Source of the DNA: Calditrichia bacterium
GTDB taxonomy: Bacteria > Calditrichota > Calditrichia > RBG-13-44-9
Assembly: GCA_026991005.1 (NCBI GenBank)
Contig: JALXCH010000267.1
Coordinates: 1-6,163, forward strand
Direction: 5' to 3'
Length of the DNA stretch: 6,163 nucleotides
The notes beneath the pieces were generated by a model. It searched no databases and had not been told where the DNA came from. It saw only the letters and a program-made list of their open reading frames with translations. Of the stretch, positions 1 through 6,140 are shown piece by piece (within the stretch, counting starts at the first letter, position 1; every line of letters starts with the position of its first letter). The position numbers and the translations under genes were made by a program.

Positions 1-2
1 CT

Positions 3-956
3 ATGAAACGGGTAATTGCAATCACCGTGTTGGTGTTATTTGCACTCCTCACTCTGCAGTGTGCTCAAAATCAAACCAAAAAAGCCACGGCAGATTTGTG
101 GGAGATTTACAATTCCGTGCTGAAAGGGTGTAAGTATGTGGATTTAACTTACGCCTTTAGTCCCACAATTCCCGTCTGGCCGGGATTTGGTCATGCGAAA
201 TTTATGCCCACCAAGGCGGGAGCGGATATTCCGGGATATGTAAAGAAGGGGGAAGTCTATACGTACGATAAGCATGGCTTCATTGCTACGGCATATTTTC
301 TGCCCACCGATCAATACGGCACACAGTTGGATCCGCCTGCTCACTGGGATAAATATGGTGCCACCATTAGTGATTTACCGGCAACCTATGCAGTGCGACC
401 GCTGGTGGTAATTGATATTCACGAGAAAGTAGCCAAAGATCCCGGTTATCACTGTTCGGTAGAAGATATAAAAGCCTGGGAAGCTAAGCACGGAACCATT
501 CCGGAAGGGGCAGTGGTGATGATTCGCTCTGACTGGCACAAAAAATGGACGACGGATCCCGAGCGGTTCAATAAAGCACCTTTCCCGGGAATTACGCTGG
601 ATGCATTAAAATTTCTCCATCTACAGCGCCATATTTTATTCCATGGTCATGAACCTCTGGATACAGATACTACTGCCAATCTGGAAGGTGAATACTGGTT
701 AATGCACAATTATTTCTGCCAGGCAGAAGGTGTCACCAATCTGGACAAAGTGCCTGAAGCAGGTGCTTTAATTGCCATTGGCTATGCCAAACCTCTGGGC
801 GGAACCGGAGGATATGCCCGTTATATCGCCATCTGTCCACCGGATTGGAAATATGGCAAATCTGTTCTGGAAGCACCGGGTGCACCGCTTCCCAAACAGC
901 CCTATCCGCTGAAACGGGATGAAAATGGTGTATTGCGCCCAACCCCTGAAAAATAA
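3..956 (+). CDS. Exported cyclase-family (PF04199) metal-dependent hydrolase, probable lipoprotein
   Basis: A 317-residue protein of the cyclase/kynurenine formamidase-like family, whose members hydrolyse amide, lactam or related bonds using a divalent metal. Residues 1-19 form a Lys/Arg-plus-hydrophobic leader ending at Cys20 (LLTLQC). Gln at -1 is not a textbook lipobox residue, so lipidation is likely rather than certain, but export is well supported. The family's metal motif, normally HxGTHxDxPxH, reads QYGTQLDPPAH at residues 104-114: the two first His positions are Gln, while Asp110 and His114 are kept. A second conserved block, HGHEPLDTD, lies at 214-222, and AEGVTNLDKVPEAGALIAIG at 241-260 matches the family's C-terminal core. 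The length exceeds a typical bacterial kynurenine formamidase (about 200-220) because of the leader and extra loops. Only two bases precede the ATG, so its ribosome binding site is outside the window; the leader supports this start. The porin gene follows after 18 bp, probably co-transcribed. Substrate unknown. Confidence 0.85.
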   Translation: MKRVIAITVLVLFALLTLQCAQNQTKKATADLWEIYNSVLKGCKYVDLTYAFSPTIPVWPGFGHAKFMPTKAGADIPGYVKKGEVYTYDKHGFIATAYFLPTDQYGTQLDPPAHWDKYGATISDLPATYAVRPLVVIDIHEKVAKDPGYHCSVEDIKAWEAKHGTIPEGAVVMIRSDWHKKWTTDPERFNKAPFPGITLDALKFLHLQRHILFHGHEPLDTDTTANLEGEYWLMHNYFCQAEGVTNLDKVPEAGALIAIGYAKPLGGTGGYARYIAICPPDWKYGKSVLEAPGAPLPKQPYPLKRDENGVLRPTPEK

Positions 957-974
957 AACCAAGAGGAGGCCACT

Positions 975-2276
975 ATGAAGGTACTGGCAATTATCCTGAG
1001 TATTCTGGTTCTGGCATCTTTCATGTATGCCGGAGACCCCAAAGTTGAATGGCATGGTCTGTTCTACATCTACAACTTTGGGCACCGTAATACCGATTTT
1101 ACCAGCTCTACCGATGATGGCAACAGCTATATGTACATGCATGGGGATGTGAATGCTTCTGTGGATTTCGGTAACGGTGTTACGGCATACATGGTACTGG
1201 GAGCCTGGGGACAGCACGGAATGAGTCCCTACCATGGAGGAGGATTGGGAGAAAATATTGATCCCCGCGTGGATATTATGCAGGCTTACTTTACAATTAG
1301 CCATTTATGGGGGTCGAATTTTTCTTTTCGAATTGGGAAAGAGCGTTTGCTTTACGGAGATGGAGCGATTATGTTCGATGGTGGAGAAGATGGCGCCGCC
1401 GGAGCGAAATTGATGTATAATTCTGATGTGGTGGATGTGGATCTGTTCTATTACCGTTATGCCCAGATGGGTGGAATCATGAATGTGGGTACCGGGCTGG
1501 ATGTGTATCCCGGAAACTGGAATCTAATTGGAATCTATCCCACGGTAAAATTGATGCAGGGTAATCTTAAACTGTACCCGTACTATGTAGCACGACACGT
1601 ACGTGTGGCAAAGGATACTCTCAATATGCCCATGTGGTTTGGATTGCGTCTGGAAGGTACTTTTCTGGGAGGATTAAATGTGGCTGCAGAATACACCCAA
1701 ATGGGTGGTAAAAACCAGATTAATGATTTAAACTATAAAGGCCATCACATGCTCGTGCGTGCTGACTACACTTTACCTGCTACACCGCTTACGCTTGGCT
1801 TAGGATACGTGTTATTCAGTGGAGATAAAAAAGATACCGAGAAGGACAACGAGCTTTACGAAACTGCGACCCAGGGACCCTATACGTATGGTTTTTATAA
1901 AGATTGGCCCGGATTTGGTCCTGCGCATCTGATGACTACTGGTTGGGGATTTGCCGGTGTGAATCCCTGGAGTCCAACCATGTCCAATATGAACATGATG
2001 GATGTGAATGTGGCGTACAATTTCGGCGATCTGGCAGTTCGTGGCGATTTCTTCATGTATAACAAAGATCAGACGAGTGACGGAAATAACAAAAGCATGG
2101 GGAATGAAATTGCTTTAATGGTAAAATATAATTACAAACAAACAATTACCCTGGGTCTTACGGGTGGTATCTGGATGCCCGGTGATTGGCAAAAGTCCTG
2201 GATCGAGGTTGCCGGATCTGATGCTAAAGCAGAAAGTGCACTGGGTGGTTATTTCTGGTTAGCAAAAGAATTCTAA
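975..2276 (+). CDS. Outer-membrane porin-like beta-barrel protein
   Basis: A 433-residue protein with a signal peptide at about residues 1-19 (hydrophobic stretch ending MYA, probable cleavage before Gly20) and a C-terminal aromatic residue (WLAKEF), the usual signature for outer-membrane insertion. The body has no long hydrophobic helix and shows many alternating, Tyr/Phe/Trp- and Gly-rich strands separated by Asp/Asn-rich loops. The block at about 97-130, with DPRVDIMQAYF followed by FRIGKERLLYGDG, resembles the 'periplasmic-turn plus R-x-G-R/K-x-x-L-x-Y-G-D-G' segment seen in alginate-export/OprD-like porins; this is a family resemblance by eye. GAGGAGG at 963-969, five bases before the ATG, is a strong ribosome binding site. 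The gene sits 18 bp after the cyclase-family gene, so the two probably share an mRNA, and a large hairpin follows its stop codon. Inferred role: passage of the hydrolase's substrate or product through the outer membrane. The solute is unknown. Confidence 0.8.
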   Translation: MKVLAIILSILVLASFMYAGDPKVEWHGLFYIYNFGHRNTDFTSSTDDGNSYMYMHGDVNASVDFGNGVTAYMVLGAWGQHGMSPYHGGGLGENIDPRVDIMQAYFTISHLWGSNFSFRIGKERLLYGDGAIMFDGGEDGAAGAKLMYNSDVVDVDLFYYRYAQMGGIMNVGTGLDVYPGNWNLIGIYPTVKLMQGNLKLYPYYVARHVRVAKDTLNMPMWFGLRLEGTFLGGLNVAAEYTQMGGKNQINDLNYKGHHMLVRADYTLPATPLTLGLGYVLFSGDKKDTEKDNELYETATQGPYTYGFYKDWPGFGPAHLMTTGWGFAGVNPWSPTMSNMNMMDVNVAYNFGDLAVRGDFFMYNKDQTSDGNNKSMGNEIALMVKYNYKQTITLGLTGGIWMPGDWQKSWIEVAGSDAKAESALGGYFWLAKEF

Positions 2277-2293
2277 TTATTCTATTTATACTG

Positions 2294-2330
2294 CAGAAGG
2301 GGGCGCACTCTTGATGTGTGCCCCCTTCTG
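2294..2330 (+). terminator. Strong hairpin after the porin gene; weak or partial terminator
   Basis: The arms at 2294-2308 and 2316-2330 pair over 15 bp, with one G-T (G·U in RNA) wobble and a 7-base loop; five consecutive G-C pairs lie in the middle. It begins 17 bases after the porin stop codon. The downstream bases (atttatgtta) are only moderately T-rich and lack a clean T-run. It may therefore act as a leaky terminator or as an mRNA 3'-end stabiliser that sets different levels for the porin pair and the symporter. The structure is directly visible; its function is inferred. Confidence 0.65.
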
Positions 2331-2373
2331 ATTTATGTTAGAAGTGCTAGAAATGCGGACTCACCAAAAGCAC

Positions 2374-2380
2374 AGGAGGT
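2374..2380 (+). promoter_or_regulatory. Ribosome binding site that fixes the TTG start of the symporter
   Basis: AGGAGGT lies 9 bases before a TTG at 2390. The next in-frame ATG is at 2444, well inside the conserved N-terminal region of the family and without a comparable site. The near-perfect anti-Shine-Dalgarno match therefore supports TTG as the real start. Confidence 0.75.
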
Positions 2381-2389
2381 ACACTGAAT

Positions 2390-3895
2390 TTGGCCGATTT
2401 GCTGGATAAATTATTAAATGTCAGTTTAAGTGTGCGCAATTTTATGTGGGGCAATTGGATGATTGCCCTGCTGGTGTTTACAGGAGTTGTTCTCACGGTG
2501 GTTACCCGGGTTATTCAGGTTCGGCGATTAAAACTGGCGCTGAAGCTGGTCCTGTTGGGTGCCCGAGGGAAGGATCACGAAAAAGAAGAGGAAGGAGACA
2601 TTTCCCCCTTTGCCGCATTGATGACTGCTCTGGCAGCCACGGTGGGTAACGGTAATATTGCCGGGGTGGCAACGGCCATTGCCACGGGTGGTCCCGGTGC
2701 CCCCGTCTGGATGTGGTTAACCGGATTCATCGGCATGGCGACCAAATATGCCGAAGGATTTTTGGGGGTAAAGTTCCGCAAAGTTGCGGAAGATGGTACG
2801 ATGGCAGGCGGACCCATGTACTACATCCGTGCCGGATTAAAAAACGAGAAGATTGCCCGGTTCCTGGGGGCAACATTTGCAGTATGCGGAGCGTTTGCGG
2901 CTCTGTTCGGTACCGGCAACATGGCTCAATCCAATTCCATGGCACTGGCGTTTAAAACCCAGTTCGGTGTACCGCCGCTGATTAGCGGACTGGTGCTTAC
3001 CGTACTGGTGGGTTTGGTGATTATTGGGGGAATTAAGCGGATAGGAGCCGTGGCGGAGCGTCTGGTACCCACCATGATTTTTTTCTACATGACCGGAGCC
3101 TTAATCATCATTGTAGTCCGTTTTACCCACATTCTGGAAGCATTCCGAATTATTTTTGAATCGGCGTTTACGACGCAGGCGCTGGGGGGTGCTTTAATTG
3201 GTACATCGGTGCAAAAAGCCATTAGTCTGGGGGTTAGCCGGGGCGTTCTTTCTAACGAATCCGGGTTAGGCTCGGCCGCTATTGCACAGAGCGCTTCGAA
3301 ATCCAAAGATCCGGCTAAGAACGGGCTCATTGCCATGACCGGTACCTTTATCGACACGCTGGTGGTGAACACCATGACCACCCTCTCCATTGTACTGACC
3401 GGAGTATATTTGCTAACACCGGCCACAGGTGTGCGTTTGCTGAAAGGAGGCACCCATCTTTCGTCTCAGGAAGTGGCCATGCTTCCGGAAAAAGTGGTGC
3501 ACATGGCTGAGAAGCTGGGGTACAATCTGGCAAATGGTGGATTATCCAGCACCGCCCTTACTGCCGAGGCATTTAATACGGTTATTCCCTATGGCGGCTG
3601 GATTATTGCCATTGCCTCCTTCCTGTTTGGTTACACTACCCTCATTGGCTGGTCGTTTTACGGAGAGCAGTGTCTGGGATATTTCGCCGGTGCTCGCATC
3701 AAGCAGCCGTACCGGTTGGTGTACATTGGGCTCCTGTTTATCGGGGCAATTTTACAGGGACGGTATCTGGATATTGTGTGGAATGTGGGGGATATTGCCA
3801 ATGCGATGATGGCCATCCCCAACCTGATCGGATTGCTTTTCCTGGCGGGACTGGTGGCACGGATTACTGCCGAGGCTTTTGATAAAAGGCAGTAG
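2390..3895 (+). CDS. Alanine/glycine:cation symporter (AGCS) family transporter
   Basis: A 501-residue inner-membrane protein with about ten hydrophobic segments. It belongs to the AGCS (sodium:alanine symporter) family, which imports small neutral amino acids with Na+ or H+. Diagnostic blocks occur in order: NGNIAGVATAIATGGPGAP (87-105), WMWLTGFIGMATKYAEGFLG (107-126), GTGNMAQSNSMA (174-185), GGIKRIGAVAERLVP (213-227), GVSRGVLSNESGLGSAAIAQ (281-300) and GTFIDTLVVNTMTTL (318-332). The common form of the first block has VGTGN; here it is VGNGN (Asn87). A cytoplasmic acidic/basic stretch (KDHEKEEEGD) lies at 61-70. Residues about 343-390, between two membrane segments, form a long hydrophilic insert that appears larger than the usual loop at this place. 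The gene starts at TTG with a strong ribosome binding site and follows the porin after 113 bp containing a hairpin. No convincing separate promoter was seen, so read-through from the upstream genes is possible. The cargo cannot be fixed from sequence; alanine, glycine or another small amino acid is the default. Confidence 0.92.
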   Translation: MADLLDKLLNVSLSVRNFMWGNWMIALLVFTGVVLTVVTRVIQVRRLKLALKLVLLGARGKDHEKEEEGDISPFAALMTALAATVGNGNIAGVATAIATGGPGAPVWMWLTGFIGMATKYAEGFLGVKFRKVAEDGTMAGGPMYYIRAGLKNEKIARFLGATFAVCGAFAALFGTGNMAQSNSMALAFKTQFGVPPLISGLVLTVLVGLVIIGGIKRIGAVAERLVPTMIFFYMTGALIIIVVRFTHILEAFRIIFESAFTTQALGGALIGTSVQKAISLGVSRGVLSNESGLGSAAIAQSASKSKDPAKNGLIAMTGTFIDTLVVNTMTTLSIVLTGVYLLTPATGVRLLKGGTHLSSQEVAMLPEKVVHMAEKLGYNLANGGLSSTALTAEAFNTVIPYGGWIIAIASFLFGYTTLIGWSFYGEQCLGYFAGARIKQPYRLVYIGLLFIGAILQGRYLDIVWNVGDIANAMMAIPNLIGLLFLAGLVARITAEAFDKRQ

Positions 3896-3910
3896 GAGTA
3901 TTAATTCTTC

Positions 3911-3933
3911 GATATTTTGAGGAAAGAAATATC
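3911..3933. repeat. Short A/T-rich inverted repeat after the symporter
   Basis: GATATTT (3911-3917) and AAATATC (3927-3933) are perfect inverted copies around a 9-base loop. It begins 15 bases past the symporter stop codon. The stem is weak (one G-C pair), so it could be an accessory part of the terminator just downstream or simply chance in A/T-rich DNA. Confidence 0.3.
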
Positions 3934-3948
3934 TTAACCGATAATACC

Positions 3949-3983
3949 GGCTTTTACCATATTTTGGGGTAAAAGTCTTTATT
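3949..3983 (+). terminator. Probable rho-independent terminator of the symporter transcript
   Basis: CTTTTACC (3951-3958) pairs with GGTAAAAG (3968-3975) around a 9-base loop. One G-T wobble and one G-C pair (3950/3976 and 3949/3977) can extend it. The right arm is followed by a T-rich stretch (tctttatt). It lies about 55 bp after the symporter stop codon and in the expected direction. The stem is moderate in strength, so the call is probable rather than firm. Confidence 0.5.
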
Positions 3984-4102
3984 CCTGAATAGACATCCTG
4001 AACCACAAAATTTTAGAATACTTTAAAAATGAACTCGGGGTGGTGCTTTTTAGTAAATGTGTTGCACAATTTTTGTTTTTATCGTAGCGTTTGTTGCAGT
4101 TT

Positions 4103-4189
4103 CACAATTTACAAATAACAAATTTCAATTTTCAAATAAGAAATGCAAAATAAAAATGTCAAATTTCCAAATATTACAAAATTTTCCAA
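4103..4189. repeat. Degenerate tandem tract of CAAATTT/CAAATAA-like heptamers
   Basis: The cytosines that begin CAAnnnn units fall at 4105, 4112, 4119, 4126 and 4133, exactly 7 bases apart. The units read CAATTTA, CAAATAA, CAAATTT, CAATTTT and CAAATAA. After a one-base slip the pattern resumes at 4146, 4160 and 4167, again 14 and 7 bases apart, and then degrades. Heptamer tandem repeats of this kind are known in intergenic DNA of several bacterial groups, for example the STRR elements of cyanobacteria. Whether this tract belongs to any named family was not determined. Confidence 0.6.
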
Positions 4190-4266
4190 TGCTATACTCT
4201 ATTTTCGGGTTTAACGACAAGATTTCTTTTGTTCATATAGCTTATTTTCTTTAAAACCAAGAAGGG

Positions 4267-4314
4267 AAAAAGCCACCTAACCAAAGAACAACACTTTCTG
4301 GTTAGGAGGTCTTT
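4267..4314 (-). terminator. Minus-strand rho-independent terminator
   Basis: Read on the minus strand from 4314 downward, AAAG, CC and CCTAACCA pair with TGGTTAGG, GG and CTTT around a 15-base loop. That gives 14 base pairs interrupted by one mismatch (4275/4307) and one bulged base (4310). The second arm runs directly into TTTTT (4271-4267), the classic U-run. In the + direction the hairpin is not followed by a T-run. It lies 49 bases downstream of the minus-strand stop codon at 4364-4366, where a terminator for a gene ending there would be expected. No intact minus-strand gene is present in this window, so it probably marks the 3' end of a lost or very small gene. Confidence 0.6.
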
Positions 4315-4363
4315 GCTACCCGGATTCGGATATATTAACTATCCCAAAAAATATGGAGCTGAA

Positions 4364-4534
4364 TCAGGCCAATGGGCTTGCATTATTAGGTTTTCCATTA
4401 AACAAATCCTCACCCATAAATTGAAAAGTCAATTTTCCAGTTCCATATAACGGTGAGTGTTGAAAGCCATTTATCGGTGATGTAACATAAACAAACCCAC
4501 AGCTAAAATATGATTTTCCAGAACATTTTCTCAC
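4364..4534 (-). pseudogene. Short minus-strand reading frame, possible C-terminal remnant
   Basis: The minus-strand frame is open for 64 codons (4558 to 4367) and closes with TGA at 4364-4366. The first usable start is GTG at 4534, giving 56 residues beginning VRKCSGKSYFSCGFVY and ending NGKPNNASPLA. No ribosome binding site precedes the GTG. The composition is balanced: two Cys, several Gly and aromatic residues, and no low-complexity runs, unlike a random A/T-rich frame. The terminator 49 bases downstream on the same strand supports a genuine former gene end here. An in-frame TAA lies at 4559-4561, and other minus-strand frames upstream carry only short open segments, so the 5' part would be lost or frameshifted. 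I do not recognise a family. It could equally be a chance frame. Confidence 0.3.
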
Positions 4535-5030
4535 CGCTGAAAATTGGATTTGAAAGTATTAATCATATCTATGAATAAGCCAAGTAATATTATCATCGTT
4601 TGCTCTTAAAATAATCAGATGTTTTAACCAAAAAGCAAAAAAAAATACGGATATTGCTTCTCCAGGGATACTACAACAGAACACATTTTGACGATAACAA
4701 GCTTAGCGAAATTGCTTTACCGGGAACAAATGTTTAACCCCAACTCTAATCGTTCCACAATAGACACCCGATACCTACAACAGCAATTCAATACAAAAAC
4801 CGATACAAAAAATAAATTGGATAAATATTATTTGCTGATGTATTAAGTGCGCCTGTAAGCGAATCAGGACAAAAAAACTTGCAAATGAAACAAAAAATTT
4901 TTAATTTAACTGCGTTTATAAAATATCATAATCAGGTTGTATTTACCAGGATTTATTAACATAAAGGTGCTTATAATACAACTCCCTTAACAGACATAAG
5001 AAAATTTTTGAAGCAGAATTTAATTTTAAC

Positions 5031-5059
5031 TTGAGTATAACATAAAAAAAATTTATATT
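5031..5059 (+). promoter_or_regulatory. Candidate sigma-70-type promoter of the binding-protein gene
   Basis: TTGAGT at 5031-5036 and TATATT at 5054-5059 are separated by exactly 17 bases. They resemble -35 and -10 elements (consensus TTGACA and TATAAT), with two mismatches and one mismatch. Transcription would begin near 5066, leaving a leader of about 40 bases before the ATG at 5109. The surrounding DNA is very A/T-rich, so chance matches are common. The position directly upstream of a gene after a long gap supports it. Confidence 0.4.
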
Positions 5060-5108
5060 GAAATAAGAAACGAAAGATTACCTATTACATATTAAAAAGG
5101 AGCCGGTT

Positions 5109-6098
5109 ATGAAAAAACTGACCAGTATCGTACTCATTGTTGCATTTACCTCATTGATTATCGGACAATTTGGCTGTAGTAAAAAATCCTCTCCGGAAGA
5201 ACCCACCAAAGTGGTAATTGCCCAGGCGTTTCAGCATTTGTTGTATATTGGATTGTATGTAGCAAAGGATAAAGGTTTTTTTGCCAAAGAAGGACTGGAT
5301 GTTACCATAAATACCGCCGGAGGCGATGCCCAGGCCTTTTCCGCATTAACCAGCGGTAAAGCAGACTTTGCGCAGGGCGACCCGGCGTTTGTGGCCATTG
5401 CCCATGAACAGGGTTGGGAAGGACGAGTTGTAGCTATGGCTGTGGATAGGGTAGCCATCTGGGGAGTCACCTTTGACCCCAACATTGAACCGTTTGACGA
5501 CCCGATTGGGTTTAAAGGGAAAACCGTTGCCACCTATCCCGAACCCAATACTGCGTATGTAGTGCAAAAACAACTGGTACAAAAAGCCGGCCTGGAATTA
5601 GGAAAGGATACCAGAATTTTACAGGTGCCATTTGGTACCGAACTTTCCACGCTGAAAAACAAGCAGGCGGATATTGCCCAGACCATTGAGCCCAACGTTT
5701 CCATGGTAGAAGAAGAAGGAGGCAAGGTTGTTTTCTCCTATCCCAAGGCATACGGGCCACTGGCCTTTACCGGATTAATGACCTCCAAAAAACTGATTGA
5801 CGAAAACCCGGAATTGGTGAGAAAGGTGGTTACTGCTTACGAAAAAGCTTTGCAATTTATACAACATGATTTTGAAGGCACCATGGAAGTAGCACGGCAG
5901 GAGCTGCCCGATCTGGATGATAAAATTATACGAAAAGCACTGCGCCGCTTAATAGATTCCGGAAGTATTCCGCCCCATACGACGGTAAAGGAAGATTCCT
6001 GGAGAAAGTTATTACAGATTCGGATTGATGTGGGGGATTTGAAAAAGATGCCGAGTAAAGTGTTGTATGATAATTCGTTTGTAGATATTTCTAAATAA
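5109..6098 (+). CDS. ABC transporter substrate-binding lipoprotein, NMT1/SsuA-like
   Basis: A 329-residue solute-binding protein of the NMT1/THI5-like group, whose members capture thiamine-precursor pyrimidines, sulfonates, nitrate, riboflavin and other small molecules for an ABC importer. The leader MKKLTSIVLI... ends at Cys23 (IIGQFGC, Gly at -1), consistent with lipid anchoring in the periplasm. Family features are FQHLLYIGLYVAKDKGFFAK with EGLDV (41-65), GGDAQAFSALTSGKADFAQG (71-90), the KGKTVATYPEPNTAY lobe-2 block (137-150) and ELSTLKNKQADIAQTIEP (178-195). The length is normal. AAGGAG at 5097-5102, six bases before the ATG, supports the start. A candidate promoter lies at 5031-5059. 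The gene stands alone after a long gap: no permease or ATPase gene is in the window, although they could follow past 6163. The ligand cannot be assigned. The GFF/EGL block is intact, and no truncation or frameshift was seen. Confidence 0.88.
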   Translation: MKKLTSIVLIVAFTSLIIGQFGCSKKSSPEEPTKVVIAQAFQHLLYIGLYVAKDKGFFAKEGLDVTINTAGGDAQAFSALTSGKADFAQGDPAFVAIAHEQGWEGRVVAMAVDRVAIWGVTFDPNIEPFDDPIGFKGKTVATYPEPNTAYVVQKQLVQKAGLELGKDTRILQVPFGTELSTLKNKQADIAQTIEPNVSMVEEEGGKVVFSYPKAYGPLAFTGLMTSKKLIDENPELVRKVVTAYEKALQFIQHDFEGTMEVARQELPDLDDKIIRKALRRLIDSGSIPPHTTVKEDSWRKLLQIRIDVGDLKKMPSKVLYDNSFVDISK

Positions 6099-6109
6099 AT
6101 TATATAACA

Positions 6110-6140
6110 TTATAATTATAAAAATAATTTTTAATTATAA
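6110..6140. repeat. All-A/T inverted repeat after the binding-protein gene
   Basis: TTATAATTA (6110-6118) and TAATTATAA (6132-6140) are perfect inverted copies around a 13-base loop, 11 bases past the stop codon. With no G-C pair the stem would be weak, so it is a poor terminator. The last 65 bases of the window are almost entirely A and T and contain no gene. Confidence 0.25.

Larger units (their letters stand above)
3984..5030. other. A/T-rich gene-poor segment with decayed coding traces
   Basis: Roughly 1 kb with no intact gene. By eye it is far richer in A and T than the genes on either side and is broken by stops in all frames. A 65-codon + strand frame at 4057-4254 exists but runs through the low-complexity heptamer tract, has no ribosome binding site and looks non-coding. 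The segment contains, in order: the heptamer-like tract, a minus-strand terminator hairpin, a short minus-strand reading frame, and two overlapping + strand open stretches at 4615-4846. A small perfect inverted repeat, AAATTGA / TCAATTT, lies at 4418-4435. No tRNA, known RNA gene or transposon end was recognised. The simplest reading is a degraded insertion or former gene. Confidence 0.6.

Noticed and set aside
768..1304. 178-codon minus-strand open frame over the hydrolase and porin junction
   Set aside because: It lies antisense to two well-supported genes with family motifs, signal sequences and a strong ribosome binding site, and shows no recognisable domain.
3085..3453. 122-codon minus-strand open frame inside the symporter gene
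   Set aside because: It is an antisense shadow of a conserved transporter; its Pro/Ser/Thr-rich translation is the mirror of the membrane-protein codons.
4103..4189. Possible CRISPR array
   Set aside because: The repeating unit is only 7 bases with no spacers and no cas genes nearby.
4057..4254. 65-codon + strand open frame starting MCCTIFVF in the intergenic region
   Set aside because: It runs straight through the heptamer-periodic A/T tract, has no ribosome binding site, and its residues (Asn, Lys, Phe, Ile) are those expected from A/T-rich non-coding DNA.
4267..4314. Transposon terminal inverted repeat
   Set aside because: The two arms are only 15 bases apart and run into a T-run on one strand, which fits a terminator. 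No transposase or target-site duplication was seen.
5066..5108. Riboswitch in the leader of the binding-protein gene
   Set aside because: The predicted leader is about 40 bases of A/T-rich sequence with no conserved aptamer-like helices, too short for a thiamine or flavin riboswitch.
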